Shown here piece after piece: positions 44,226-56,916 of a DNA stretch of 64,000 nt; the stretch's first letter is position 1, and every line of letters starts with the position of its first letter. The notes under the pieces are model-generated. The model was not told where the DNA came from. It worked only from the letters and a program-made list of their open reading frames with translations, and searched no databases. The DNA lies in contig JALBUN010000020.1 of NCBI GenBank assembly GCA_025174535.1, forward strand, positions 620,001-684,000, given 5' to 3'. Position numbers and translations under genes: made by a program. Origin of the DNA: Cantharellus purpuraceus (lineage: Eukaryota > Basidiomycota > Agaricomycetes > Cantharellales > Hydnaceae).

Positions 44226-44405
44226 TGTTGGAATACACTCTAACAAGTACATATACGTCCACAGTGTCTATCAGACTAGCTGAAGACACGAGTACATTTT
44301 CCTCAGTTGTTTTATACCACAACTGAGGTAAGCATACATTATTGTACAAGTGTATAATCAGTTGCTCATTATGTTGTGTAGACTGATATCTATCAGATCT
44401 TAACA
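44226..44405 (+). repeat. Copia 3' LTR
   Basis: 180 bp TGTTGGAATACAC...CAGATCTTAACA. It differs from the 5' LTR by many substitutions and a few indels, so insertion is not recent. Followed by ATGAG (compare ATAAG before the 5' LTR). Confidence 0.88.
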
Positions 44406-45385
44406 ATGAGACCTTTATATGTTATGATAAATCTGTAACACTAAACTCTGGCCAGTCCCAGTTCTGAAGCAGGGTGGATGTTGTGCCACCACTGCTGAAG
44501 CTGTGTCTTGATGCATGTGGTGTGGCAGAGACAGTCAGTGGGTATGGTGGAGTGTCATCAGAATGCAGTTTTGAAAACTGTTGTATCTGGAAAGTGGAAG
44601 CAGAGGGATAGAAGTAGAAGAAGATGATAGAGGTGGGTGTGGCATGAGGTGAGTAGGCAGGTGAGCAGTGAGTGGTACAGGTGTGTGAGATGAGGTCTGA
44701 ATGTAAGGTGAACTAAATCCATAGCAGAGGGGGAATTGATGGTGGAACAGGGTAGAGCAGATGCAGATAGTGTGAACAAGGGTGAGGGCAACAAGTTGCT
44801 GGATGTGGCTTTTGGTATACAAGATTGGCATGTGCAGAGACCAGGCTTCAAGCAGCTGCAAATTGTGATACATGCTTTATATGCTATGCCAGTACATGAC
44901 ATATTATTTGTTCATCCATCTATTGAACCAATACAGCTGCTGGTCAAAATAGGACACATTCCTCATTGTATTGATATATAGACAATATTCCCTTTCCAGA
45001 TAGCGTCATGCTCCCTAATGGGGCAAGCATATCATCCGAGATGCACCAAACACTGATACCTCTGATATACCTGAGCGCTGTGACAATGCCGTGTTAGACA
45101 TTATTGATGGTCCCTCTCCTGCTCTTCATCCCTATTGTCTTCCGATGTCACATTTTAGTGCCAAACCTTGCTTCTCCTGGGTCCATTGGCACCGATATGT
45201 ACTTTGTGGGAATTTATGAGCGAGTTGGGCGTTTGTCCTGTGCATTGCCATCGACCAGTCATCGTAGATCTCTCCCACTCCACAATGATTGAACCCATTT
45301 CACTGATGTCTCTGCCACTGTATCATCTGAAGCAAAAAGATCATCGGCTGCTCCAGAGGCTCAAACAACCCTGACCACCCAGTAC
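44406..45385. other. Transition to host DNA, no gene recognised
   Basis: Frames of 80-114 codons occur on both strands between 44535 and 44981 without known motifs. 45000-45380 is CpG-richer and may hold the first exon(s) of the DUF6535 gene, but I cannot place them. Confidence 0.4.
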
Positions 45386-48300
45386 GTGCACGCTCTGTCT
45401 ATTAGCAGAGAACGTTATCAATGTGTTTCCAGACCTGGAAGCACTCTCCAAGACATTGTGCTAGGTCCCACCCATGCTGAAAAGGATGTACCCTCAGGCT
45501 TCTGGACCGCATATGACCGAGTTGCGACGATGAATTCATCGAGAGAGAGAATGGTGGCCTGGATTCTCTCCTTATATTCGTATGTCTTTCCGCCATGTTT
45601 TCTCCCATCAGCACTCAACGGGGCGATTCAGGCTGGTCTTTTCTCCTCCGTCAGCGCCACTTTCATCGTCAACATGCAGTCCAGCCTAAGTCCCCAGCCC
45701 AGTGACACCACAAATGCACTTCTTAAGCTTCTAATACACAAGATCGACAACAGCACATTCTCAGAACAGGAAGCCTCCTTGTCCATGTGGATAGGACCCG
45801 GCTCTACGATAGTTTGGATTCAGTCACTCATGTATACAAGCCTGTCAATGAGTCTTCTCGCTGCCTTCGGTGGAGTGTTGGGAAAGCAATGGCTAAATCA
45901 TTTCAAGACATCGCGATTCGGACAAAGCACCGTACATGAACGCTGCATCCAGAGGCAACGGAAGCTGGATGGACTGAAAACCTCACATCTCAATATCATC
46001 ATCTCCACCCTGCCGATTCTCCTCCAGCCATCCCTTGTGTTCTTTGGGATTGCTCTCGCGGAAAACATCTGGACCCTACAGCGTACGGTTGCAAGCGTCA
46101 TTGTGGGAACAACGTCATTTGGAGTTATCTTCTATTTCTTCACTGTGGTTGCTGCCTTGAAGTCGCGAGACTGCCCATTCCAGACCCCTGTGTCTACTTT
46201 GCTTAGCCATGTCCTGCATGCCTTCCGAAAGAGGATCATGGTTTGGGCACATCAAACGCGGCCGGCGTCTTGGGTGAGCCCACCTAGTCGCCTGCAAAAG
46301 TTTTTCAGGGGCCTTCATATCTGCAATGCATACGATCGCCAGATCAATGGCACATTTTCTCACATATCTACGGCGAATTTCCTTAGCTCTGTGGCAAAGC
46401 ACCCAGTCGCCAACTAGTGACTCAGAGTCAGCTGGAGGTTCGGACAAGTCAGCGTCTTTCACGCAGATTCATCTAGAGGGCATAGAATCTACTGCAGATC
46501 CAGCTGGAGCACGTTCAATTGAATGGATTATCGAGACGTCTACAGACATTGACATCGTCAATACTGCAGTGTAAATGGTACCAGAAGTTGAGTGGCCGTA
46601 CAAGTGCGATGTGACCTTCATGTTGGATCAACTGAAAATCCAAATATATGAACACTTTGAAGCTCCTTGGCAGCTAACTACCCACACACGAGAACGAATG
46701 CGGATTTGCTTGAAGGCAATCTTCCACTTGTACACCGAGCGAGGTCTACATGGTCCCTTGAGCATTTATCATCATAATCTACTGGACAATAACAACCTTT
46801 TCGATGCGATGCCAGCTAAGCAGGACTTCTACCTCATTTCAAGTGTGATTGACCGGCCCTATAATCTGGACATCACATCCCTCTTGTTCTCTGACCGCAT
46901 GTGGATGGCGCATATTCTTACTTGCCGTCTTCACAACAGACACCAAAGCGCAGATATCCTCGCCTTCCCGCATAATTTATTGACAAGTGCCTGCATGACC
47001 CAAAGTCCCCTCCCCGCCTGGTAGCCGACTGTCTGGTATAAGCAGGCTTGATGGTCGGCCTATGACCACATTGGAGATATTTGGCAATCATAGACAAGAG
47101 GTAAGGTCGACCATGTTAGATGGTGCCTTACCTCCTCATAATCCTTTAGTGTAGCTATTAGGAACATTCAGAGAAGGGTGATAGACCATATATTACATTT
47201 GCTTCTCAGTGGGACTACAGGTTCACCAAGAGGGTATGCCGTAGAGGCAAGAAAGCTCCTTCGGCCGCTAGCATACAGTAAACACGGTCAATTTTATGAC
47301 ATGTATCAAAGATCCATCCAGTGTCTCAAGCTCTGCTTCTATCTCTTCGAGGATCCAAGTACAGATCAGGATCATGTCCACTTCACAAATGTCTCAGCTG
47401 CGCTTCGACTCAGTTTCTCGTATTCTGCGGTGGTGGAAGAACAAAATTTGTGGTCATTTCTATACTGAAAGGGGTCGAGAGGTGGCATGTATCATTGGGA
47501 TAGACGACCTGCCACACACAGGCACGATTTGACCTGATAGTGGATTACCTTGTGCAGGTTTGTCAAGGCACTGACTATGTAGAAGAGAAAGTACGCTCAC
47601 TTACTCTATATATATAGCGCGCTTCTGTTAGTCAGCACATGTATAGTTTCTACAAGGGCCGCGTATAATACAGTTAGTTTTTTTACCTCCGACCGTCACA
47701 TAAGTTGCTACTCAACAGACTACAACTACAATTTGCGATGTTTTTGCGGCTTTGGCGGATCTGCATGGAAGCGGCTCTACATTCGGACGATGATCCAGTT
47801 CATGGAGTCGGAAATACCACTTCGAATACGCCATGCAGCCCTGAGCACAGCTTATGCACTTCGAGAAGAAGTAGCGTCCATGGACTGGGATGACGAACCA
47901 CTGCGTTATCTTTTCTCACGGACTCTTATTTCAGTTATACGAGCACGTGGTCCTGCTTCATAGCACCATGTTAGTACGTCTGTCGGTTATATTTCGTTCA
48001 ATCAACTGTCGGAAATCAACTGGCAATTGAGTCGGTGTTACCTTGGCTTGCTCTGTGCTCTGTCCGAAGACTTAAAATGGCACGGTCACCTTGATCGCCA
48101 TGGCCATTTCAAGAGGTGTCTTAGGATTGCAAATGCACTCTTGTCTCACAGGACGTTGGGTGGTAACAAGCAGTCGTATGTGCATCTCACCCATGTCTTT
48201 GCAATTGTTGATGTTCCAGACGAAGACCACGAATTCTTAGAGACGTTCACACGTATCGCATTTGGCACTTATTCTGGAAGCCTGGCAAGAAGTATTCCCG

Positions 48301-48622
48301 ATTCCTTTCTTTTTACGACCCAACTGCAGAAAATTGGGAAGAGCTTTCTAGTTACGACGTAATCGAAAGTCTTCCGTCTGTTGCCGCATATGCCCAGAAA
48401 TACTGGCAGCAATGAGATAACAGGGAAGAAACACATCGATTTATTCAGCTGGTCGAAGAGGTCTGCGACAAGCTCGACGAAGAAAGGCGGCGGCGCAAAC
48501 AAAGCGTAGCTCTGGTAGAGCTTGAACAAGAAAATGACACATTTAGGCATAGAGAAATACTAAGACTGAGCGAAGAAATATGGGAATTAGTGGGTTTCTT
48601 GCTAAGAGAGGTATCATGGTAG
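45386..48622 (+). pseudogene. DUF6535-family membrane protein gene, decayed
   Basis: Large basidiomycete-specific family, function unknown. 45526-45579 encodes DDEFIERENGGLDSLLIF; a 52-bp intron (45580-45631, GTATGT...CAG) joins it to GLFSSVSATFIVNMQSSLSP, the DUF6535 core with predicted membrane helices (MYTSLSMSLLAAFGGVLGKQ, VIVGTTSFGVIFYFFTVVAA). Family C-terminal sequence follows: SIEWIIETSTDIDIVNTAV, MVPEVEWPYKCDVTFMLDQL, LFSDRMWMAHILTCRLHN, LRIANALLSHRTLGG, ending VEEVCDKLDEERRRRKQS. Lesions: frameshift near 45525 after FWTAYDRVA, in-frame TAA at 46572, frameshift near 46977, TAA near 47039 (ADCLV*AG), TGA at 48413. Likely introns near 47100-47155. Not translatable as one protein. Confidence 0.82.
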
Positions 48623-48871
48623 TACATCGTATTTTATAACCAATGGAATGCAACGAGTACTTGTACGGCACTCCAGTATTGTACCGGTTCCTATTACACA
48701 TTTACTTCAAATATAACTTGGCGGTAGAGTCAATATATAGCACTTCCGCTCAAGCATCGGATCCATACATTACTGTGTCGTCTTTCTTTAATCTCCAACA
48801 GCACCCGTTCAGCGTACGAATATATCAGGCCAAGTACAGCAAAAGTCGACCTCGCCTGATGGACGGCATAC

Positions 48872-49558
48872 CTATAGCCGTGCAATGCTCTTCAACGACT
48901 TCTTCACCTCTTTCAGCTCTTCCCTTACATCTCTTTGTTCAGCGGCCATATTCAGCTTGATTCTATAATGAATACGGTGCCAAAATTTACCCCGGCACCC
49001 TGTGCATTGTTAGTCATGTTCGGCTTCGGCTCAGAAAAAGACTCAATTCACCTGGAAATGGTCTCCAAGGTTTTGGGGGCTCCTGATCACCCATACTGTA
49101 ACAGTGATCTGGATGTGGATGAATATTAGTGTACCTCCAGCGGGATCGGTTGGTGTGCTTGATTTGGCCGGCGAAGGCATGTGGCACACGGGTATCAGTG
49201 TCTTCATCGATCCAGGGTGTGTCTTCCAGGGTCTCTGCGACAACTCCAAGGGGTGTGCCCTCTCCTCCCTTGGTATGGAAGGTAGGGAGGCAACTGTCGT
49301 TGCTAGCGATAGCTGTAAGTCGTGAAGTTAGAGAGTGAGTGCCAGGAGAGGTTCTGACAACCTACACTCGGTTTTCGAGGAACCTGGCCAGGCGCACGAA
49401 GTTACAGAAGAAACATCTGTCCAGTCGTCATCATGAGGGGTGATCACTATATCCCGGAGTGACAGGGGTTCGGTCTGGGGTGGAGGAGGAGGTTCTTTGA
49501 CAGCTTCGGCATAGGTCTTAGAGGGCCCAGAACGGGGAAATGGAGTAGCGGGAGACAT
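48872..49558 (-). CDS. Small three-exon gene, unknown function
   Basis: I assembled this by hand: exon 1 49558-49366, intron 49365-49313 (53 bp, GTAGGT...TTACAG), exon 2 49312-49052, intron 49051-49000 (52 bp, GTGAAT...TGACTAAC...CACAG), exon 3 48999-48872. Phases fit and give 193 residues; an upstream ATG at 49594 would add 12. The N-terminus is proline-rich (KTYAEAVKEPPPPPQTEP), followed by an acidic patch (TPHDDDWTDVSS), the central part is WIDEDTDTRVPHAFAGQIK then HTNRSRWRYTNIHPHPDHCY, and it ends in a charged helix (MAAEQRDVREELKEVKKSLK) that may be a coiled coil. No family recognised. It converges with the DUF6535 pseudogene. Confidence 0.6.
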
Positions 49559-52034
49559 TATACCAATAGCTAGCGTGTGAACTCCCAGTTTCACAATGCA
49601 GTAGAGGTTATTGCTGACCTTACAGCTGGAAGCTTAAGTAGATGAGCGCTAGCTTGAAGTGACTCAGGAAGATGGCATTGGTGAGTCAGTCGGTGGCGTT
49701 GAGAGTCATTCAGAGGAAAGAGTCAACAGCCTGTTATTGTACTCTGTACGGTACTGCCTCTCGGAAGATTCAAGGGCCCGACGTACATTGGACAGTATCC
49801 GTGGCGAAACACCAACGAATAGCGCAATCGCTAGCTGATTACTGTGATCCGCCTCTGAGTCGATGGTGAGCTATATAAAACTCAATCAAAACCTCGAGGG
49901 GACGTTAGGACCAAAAATCTCTGCGTGAGAACATTGACAGCGGGGACATGTTATACTGAATGATCTTAGCTTCATTTGGAATCATAGGAACCAGGCATTG
50001 CTGCTGTCACTCCCGATCATCCTCGTGTGACGTACCGAGTGATTTGGGCCTTGCAAATCGGCAGTGGCGATACCTAGCCGCCAAATGCTTAACCCTCAGT
50101 AGGTCAATCCTCGCATGCACCTTTATCACCGTGATGAGGTTTTGTCTGTTTGCAAGCCGAACCAATCGCTATTGTGGCTAAGGAGCCCTGCATGACATGT
50201 GCACCTTGGAATCTCCGTATGACGAAGCAGTAAGTATAGCACGGACGGTGACAACATTATCGCGATCATAATCAACACCGCAAGAAGTGGAATCGAGTTC
50301 ATTCATTCATAGACAATCAGAATGGAATAAAATGCTGTGCAGTGAGAGACAGCAACGTGAACAAGAACGAGATGTAGCCGGAAAATGAAGAACCTCAGGA
50401 TGTGGCGACGGTCCTGTTGGACCAATATTGCGTCGGGTAATAACGTACATGGACAAGTCCCAATGTCGCCCGCTGTCGGGCTACGATACGTCCAAGTACC
50501 AGCGGAAGCGTGCCATGATTGGGCGCTGGTAACTTGATCACACCGTCTCAAGCAATATATTGATAAAAAATCTACTGGCTTCTCAATGGACGATCCAAGA
50601 AATAGATGTCGGTCCCATGAAATAGGCTGACGCCATAACATTTCATATGCTCTATTAACGGGCGCTGAGATGGAATTTGTTTTCTCGCTGGTGGGTCCTG
50701 ACAAGAACAAGTGAATGGGTTAAAGAAATTAAAAGGACTCTTCCCTGCTTACTGATGCCCACGACATGGATACCATCAACTTCTTTGATCGCAGTTGAAA
50801 TAATAGTTAACGTTTGACCAGGCACAACGCAAACTGCAACATCTCGACGGAAGTAGGAAAGCAACAAATGACATGATGACTCAACCTGCTTACTAAATCA
50901 CAGGATCCTTGAAATGTTTTAGTCTAGTTGACGGCTAAGTGTATGCTTCTATTGCGTAGTCCGATACCATTGCCTTGCTTTAGGCTGTTCTTCAGCAGGT
51001 CTATGTGCATTATTTTCAGGTGCCTCCCTTGTCAAGCCTGCTACAAGCATTCACTTGATCTCAAGACGATTTTGCACTTGCAGCCTTATTCGACTCTAGA
51101 ATGACAAATAGGAAACACACGGGGCAGCTGAATCTCGTATGGCCCTCAGAGACGAAGTAGCCCGATGTTCACCCGCGCAAGGTTTGATGTTGAATACGGC
51201 CACTGTCCCCATTTTTCCATTTGCGACCATACGTTAAAGCTGGGCGCATCGGAAATGGAGTTATCGTTGAATAAATGTTTGGAACACAGTGGTCTGCAAT
51301 TCGGTCGCCAATCGGTAGTTCGTGAGAGGTGACGGGGAGGTTCATTTGAACGACTACGCTGCCTTTCGTATAGGAAGAATGCTTGTCAAGTGCATATATT
51401 GGAACCAGCCATGTTCGAGGCTATCGTAGGACCACAGCGGGGGAATGGCATGCGAAGAGAATTAGCACGTCAACCTCGCAGACACTCTAGCCATATTCAG
51501 GGAATATACCGCATGGTGACAATATAAACAGGAGGTTACCATGTAAATGTTTCACCTATATATGAATGCCTGGGAGCTGTCCACCCACTTGATCGTGTCA
51601 TTTCGTATAACAACAGACGCAACAAAGTAGACAATGCCCTTGCTCGTGTGACACTCGATGCAGGTGGCATTTCTCATCACTGTGGCATTTCCGTTATAAC
51701 TCATTGTTGTGGAAGGCGCTTTGTGGAACACTTTGAGAATATGAAATCGATTGAGACAAGAGCACAGAGCGAAACATAAAGCTAAGACAGAATTGAAGAT
51801 CGAAGCAATTTCGTGTCCTCAACATGAAAGTCAAGAGCAGAGTGGTCCGCTGTGCGAGACGCGCAGCATCGCTTGTCGTGTGTTGGCGAACTCCGCTGGT
51901 AAGCGCTGCTTCCTCCGTCGCTTTTCTTTTATACCCTTTCCTACTACACATACCATTTATCACGACAGCACGACCATACGACACAATATCACGTTCAAAA
52001 TTTTCTTCAATTACCTCCAGACGCTCTTCATTCC
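49559..52034. other. Intergenic, possible unresolved small genes
   Basis: No recognised domain. On the minus strand 50867-50620 there is a plausible exon pair around an intron with GTAAGC...TTGTCAG (about 50697-50752) following VVPGQTLTIISTAIKEVDGI, but the joined frame stops soon after. Otherwise only short frames. 51700-52030 is likely the promoter of the next gene. Confidence 0.4.
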
Positions 52035-55000
52035 ATGTCACAACACCATACGCCGCCAAATGGTCAGTACTTACTTCACCACCGCTCAGTTCCATGTTGA
52101 CTTGGCTTCACAGATACTTCGGAAGCTTGGGACGACGACTTTGAATTCCAATCTAATCTTTCATCGCGAAGCAGCAAAACAAGAAAGCAAAAATCGGCCT
52201 CTTCAGCTGTGCCACCACGTCCACCTGAAGACGAAAGCTGGGATGACGCTTACGAGGACGAAGATGCCTTAGATCGCATTGTTGAAAAACCGCCCCAAGT
52301 GCGGTCAAAGTCTCAGCTCAAGTCAGACACTGACGAGGAAATGGGGAGTTGGGGATCTGGTTCAGATTGGTCAGGTGACGGCGATGCCGAGGACCTATCT
52401 TACGAGAGTTATACCGGCGCAACATCTGAACTACCCGTAAGACGCTCCTCCTCATCTGTATCCCCACCTGGTGCTCGTTTTCCGAGGTTTTCAAATGCGC
52501 TCACTCTGTCTGCACCATCCAAGGGCCCGTCCCCTGCAACCAGCACACTATCACGCAAGCCCGTGTCCCTTTTCTCGAGAATCAGCCCTGGAAAGAAATG
52601 GAAGGCACGCGATGCCGATGAGACACCCGGGGCGAGCAGTAGAGATAATCTGACTAACACCAAGACTGCATTGGAATCAAAATCTGGATGGCCATCGCAA
52701 CAGTCAGTATCGATGCAGAAACCGGATTCAGCATTACATGCCAATGCTTCCGCTTCACAGCAGAGCGATAACTCTCTGCTACAGCACGCGTTCTCTGATA
52801 TTGACCCTACTTTTGCCACGCCGCGTACATCCAAACAACAAGCGGAGACTCATTCCGTTAACCCTACTTCTCAGTTTGCTGCTCCAGTCACTCCCGACCT
52901 AACCTTCTCTCCTACATCACTGACTTCAACTTTACTAATTTCCTCTCCTCCGCTCTCGACTGCTGCCCTTGCATCAGCTAGTAAACCAAAGCTATCCTTG
53001 ACTTCGCTTCATATCCCTGGTTCGAAAATCCATACCCGCCCAAGCACAGCCATTCCATCTCTTTCACCAGTACCTAGCTTACCCCTTCTGTCGTCGTCAG
53101 CGCACAACTTACCACTATCCGCCCCGCCCACCCAGACTGGTATTGTCGCCCTCATGCCGCGCCGTTCATCCCTCAGCGATCTCAAGAGACCTTTGTTGAA
53201 AATTCCAGAAAGGATATCACGCGCTCAGCGAGACATCAAGCGGGACATGGACGATGTGAAAGATTTTGCAGCCTGTGTTGCGCGTGAGTTCCATCTTCAA
53301 TACCATCTATTTATTGAACGCGTATGCGTCATTTGCGCTTTTGGGGTATGTATGCGCTGGCTGTTTGCTGTCCATTGCGTATGCCAATGCGGGTGCAGCC
53401 TGACGTGGTGGGCTGCGGTATTTTTATGGGAGTTGGTGCGATGGATCTTTAGGTCTACTCTAGCCCTGCTGGGCTGGATTCTGGTTTTAGTACTCAATAA
53501 CGGGGGGCTCGGTGTTCTCTTCCTCTTCCTTACCTTCCTCTCTACCATCGCCTTTCTCTTATTTGTCATTGTAGCCTTTTTCACCTTTTCTACTTCTCTC
53601 TTTGAGTTTGGTGTCACCTTTGTTGACGGCATTTTCTTGTCCATCTGACCAGAGCTCAAGAGTTTACAACATGTCTATGCCATCATGCTCCGTGACCTTC
53701 GCACCGCTCTCACTCATACTGAGCCTTCCCCTTCGTCCGTATCTGTTTCCCCACGCCTCGCCTTGGAATCCCCAGCCAATGTTCCTCGACCACGCCGCCC
53801 TTCTTTCTCCCCGAAAAAACGTCGTGAGACCCTTGCCACTGCCTCCCCACAGTCCTCGCCAACGAAACCAACCAGGCGCAAATTCTCACTAGTGGCCACT
53901 CCGCCCCGATCTCCAGATCTCTATGTAATAGAACTCGACAAACTCGACGTTATGTACAGCATATGGTGGGAGTGCGCTGAATTACTTATTGAGCTCGGCG
54001 GGCGCAATGGGACTGCTGACGCCAACGCTGAAGCCGACGCCGACCGGTCCGACGAGGAGGCATTGTTGGGGTTGGGGCTTGCTGCCGGGATGATCCGCGG
54101 CAAGCGGCCGCGGGCTGTGACAATTGGCTCGGATACTCAGGGGAATACAGCACGACCAAGGAGCATATCGACGGGCCCGCCATTGGCGAGTCCAGTAAAG
54201 CCAGCTCAACGGCGTGCCACGACGGGTCGTGCTGGAGGGAAGGACCTGACCCCTCGCCAGCTGGCACTATTACGGGGAATGCTGGAGACGGATGCTGGCC
54301 TTGGGTGGGATCCACGGACAGCGGGTGAGGAGCGTGGACTAAGGGAGGTTGTGGATGATGGTAGTGTAAGGGGGAAAGGAAAGGGCGGGGGAGCGGGGCG
54401 TGGTATTCGTTATCTGTGGAGAGGGTTGAAGAAAGGGACGAATGCGGTGACAGGAGGGAGCGGTAGCGGTGGTTCTGCTGGAGAGCCCGCCCCAAGGGGA
54501 TCAAGTAGCTGTGACTCATCCACGTCTGATCGCGCTCAAGTTGTTGGTGAGGGTGGAACTGTTACCTCCGCAGTACCAAAGATGTCACTGCCATCGAAGA
54601 GAACCGTTACAGCTGCCGATATGGCCGCTCTTCCCCGAAGGAAGCAACCATCGCGGCGTCCAAGTCTTGCGGGGATATTCGGACTGGGCCAGAAGTCCAC
54701 CAAGGCGGACGCTGATGTGGACGAGGTGACGGAGGCCAAGCGTGATGCATCGTCGTCAGATTGGGACAGAGTGGACGAGGCTCAGCGGACAGCCAATACT
54801 GTTCGGGGACTGAGGCGCCTCAAATCCAAAGGTTCCTTCGTTGGTTCATCCATTCCCTCACCAAGTCTTCGTCTCCGTCTTCGTGACACACCTTCTTCCC
54901 CTGAGAACCACTCTCCTGGACGCTTATCTAGCCCACGACTGGTCGTTTCATCCTCGGACGGTCTCGGAGCTACGCCCTCGTCCTCTAGCCCAGGTGACTC

Positions 55001-55223
55001 TGATACATCTCGCAGAAAGTGGCTCCTTCGCGGTGCTCACCCTCCTTTTCGCTCGGATAAGGCGCACAAGTCGATACCAGACCCTCCCATGTCTCTCAGG
55101 CGTCTAGCCTTCACGCCAGAAAACATTCGGCCACTACTTGGGCATGCTCAAGACGTTATGGTACATCTCAACGAGTGCATCAACGAGGTCCGCCGTATCA
55201 TTAGCTCTAAGTCTGACAACTAA
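52035..55223 (+). CDS. Long acidic/Ser-rich protein, unknown function
   Basis: Exon 1 52035-52062 (MSQQHHTPPN), intron 52063-52113 (51 bp, GTCAGT...TTCACAG), exon 2 52114-53283, intron 53284-53652 (369 bp, GTGAGT...CTGACCAG), exon 3 53653-55223; 922 residues, all phases fit. N-terminus: acidic Trp motifs (EAWDDDFEF, DESWDDAYEDEDALD), then a long Ser/Pro-rich low-complexity region, then a charged helix (RAQRDIKRDMDDVKDFAACV). Exon 3 has a conserved-looking helix (IELDKLDVMYSIWWECAELL), LTPRQLALLRGMLETDAG, basic/Ser-rich linkers and a C-terminal helical block (LRRLAFTPENIRPLLGHAQD, LNECINEVRRIIS). The second intron is unusually long and open in frame; an alternative model keeps 53284-53610 as coding (intron 53611-53652), adding about 109 hydrophobic residues. 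Acidic WDDDF motifs recall septation-pathway scaffolds such as Byr4/Bfa1, but I cannot support that. Confidence 0.7.
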
Positions 55224-56916
55224 CACTGTCCAGCCATAAGTCTGCATCATGAATCTATCTGTGCATTTGCTATTTATCTACCCACATCTTACATTCTCTT
55301 CTTTGCTCTGAATTTTGGTTTCCATACTATGCACGTCGTATTAATCTTTGCACGCACATGTCTGAATGTATTTTAGGAGTCTTTCTCTGATGTCCATTAT
55401 TCTCATTGATGTCTTGGAGCCCTGTCGCTATTATTTACCCCAGAGCCAATGAGTCCTCATAAAGAGACCAGCCACCTGGCGCCATGCTGACTCAAGTTGT
55501 TACAGTAATATAGCTCTCTAACAGCCGTTTCGTGCCATTAGATCTCTCTTAACTCTTCAGTCAGCGATCTGACTTGAAAACGGTGTCGAAATTGTTAAGG
55601 AGGTGGCGAAGAAACTGTGCTTTGCTAGGGAAAAAGAAAATACCTTATTCGATTCTTGCTTCAAGGAGACAGGAACTTTGAAGGGCAATGCGAGTTGACA
55701 GGATAACACTACTGTAAGTTCTCTCTTACGAGTAGGATAAAACGGTAGTTTACCAATGGACGGAGCATGACGAAAAGAGGGTACTATAGAGTCGCGTAAC
55801 TTCGTAGTTGTATCTTATCATGTCCTGTGTCCTTCTTTCATGCACTTCTTTAGCGCAGGCGGTTTGATGCCGTCACGACAGCCGTCTTTTTCTGACATAA
55901 AGTAATATAAATGCAAAGTTTCGGGAGTAGGGTCAGTGATGCGACACCAGTCTCGGCAGTCATATTTATCTTCAACAACTATAGCAATGCAATCAATCCC
56001 TTGCTCGAAGCGCTGATCTGAGGGTCACTCAGGCTGTTACGACAGGGTATTCTTGTGATGATCTAACTAACATAATGATTGTTCGTATCGAGCCCCTCCA
56101 CTGTTGTGATTGACCATCTCAGACACTTGATTGATTCATCACGCAGTTTCAAGCCTGTGCAAAAGGGGATTGACAGACTGTAACAAATTTCAGGAACTAA
56201 GTCTCCAAAGCACAATCCAATCAACCCGAAAGCCGAACAGGCTCTTTTGACCTATGTGGTCATGGCGTCTGCTTCGTGACGGTTTTCTGAGCAAGTACTA
56301 ATATAGTGCAGTTTATATAGTGCAGAGTCACTACTGAATTCAGTCTGCCGGACATCTAACTAGAGCCCCGGCCCTAATTTCACAATCCCACAGACGCTCC
56401 ATTTATGACGTCTGCACAGCCTTTCTATTGTATCACGGATGATACAGCTTGTCCGAATATATGACCCAGCTTCCGGCCGAGACCGAACCTTCTTATGAGT
56501 ATGGACGCTACGGTCGTCGCCGGGTGCGGGGTATTTCACAAGCATGCCGAACTTCTGACTTAGGACAGCGGGATGTGCGTCCCTCCGAGTCAAATCAACG
56601 TCACTTTGATCTGACTATGGGACTGTCACTCGTCACCATACACTGCAGTTGTTTCCTCTCCCTCGACCCGATATGACCATTGTTACCCATTTTTTGCACT
56701 TTCTCCCTGGATATCTGACTATGACCCATCGGTCATAGGGAAGGAGGATGGTGTTTCATTGAGCTGAATCCACCTAACGTCTTCACCCCTAATGAAGTTA
56801 TGAGCGTACTGAGCATGTGAACTGTAGATATTGCATTATTACAGCGGTCAAATAACATAGGCAATACAAGTTGGGGGGCGGATAATACAGAAGCGAACTC
56901 GAGGTGATGATAGATG
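55224..56916. other. Intergenic, no gene seen
   Basis: Only short frames (up to 77 codons). It probably holds the 3' ends of the convergent flanking genes. Confidence 0.5.

Noticed and set aside
44535..44981. Overlapping 81-114 codon frames on both strands
   Set aside because: No family resemblance, proline/histidine-rich translation typical of pyrimidine-rich DNA, and no splice support.
52035..55223. Naming the gene as Byr4/Bfa1
   Set aside because: Only the acidic WDDDF-like motifs resemble it; the rest is low complexity and I could not confirm any diagnostic domain.
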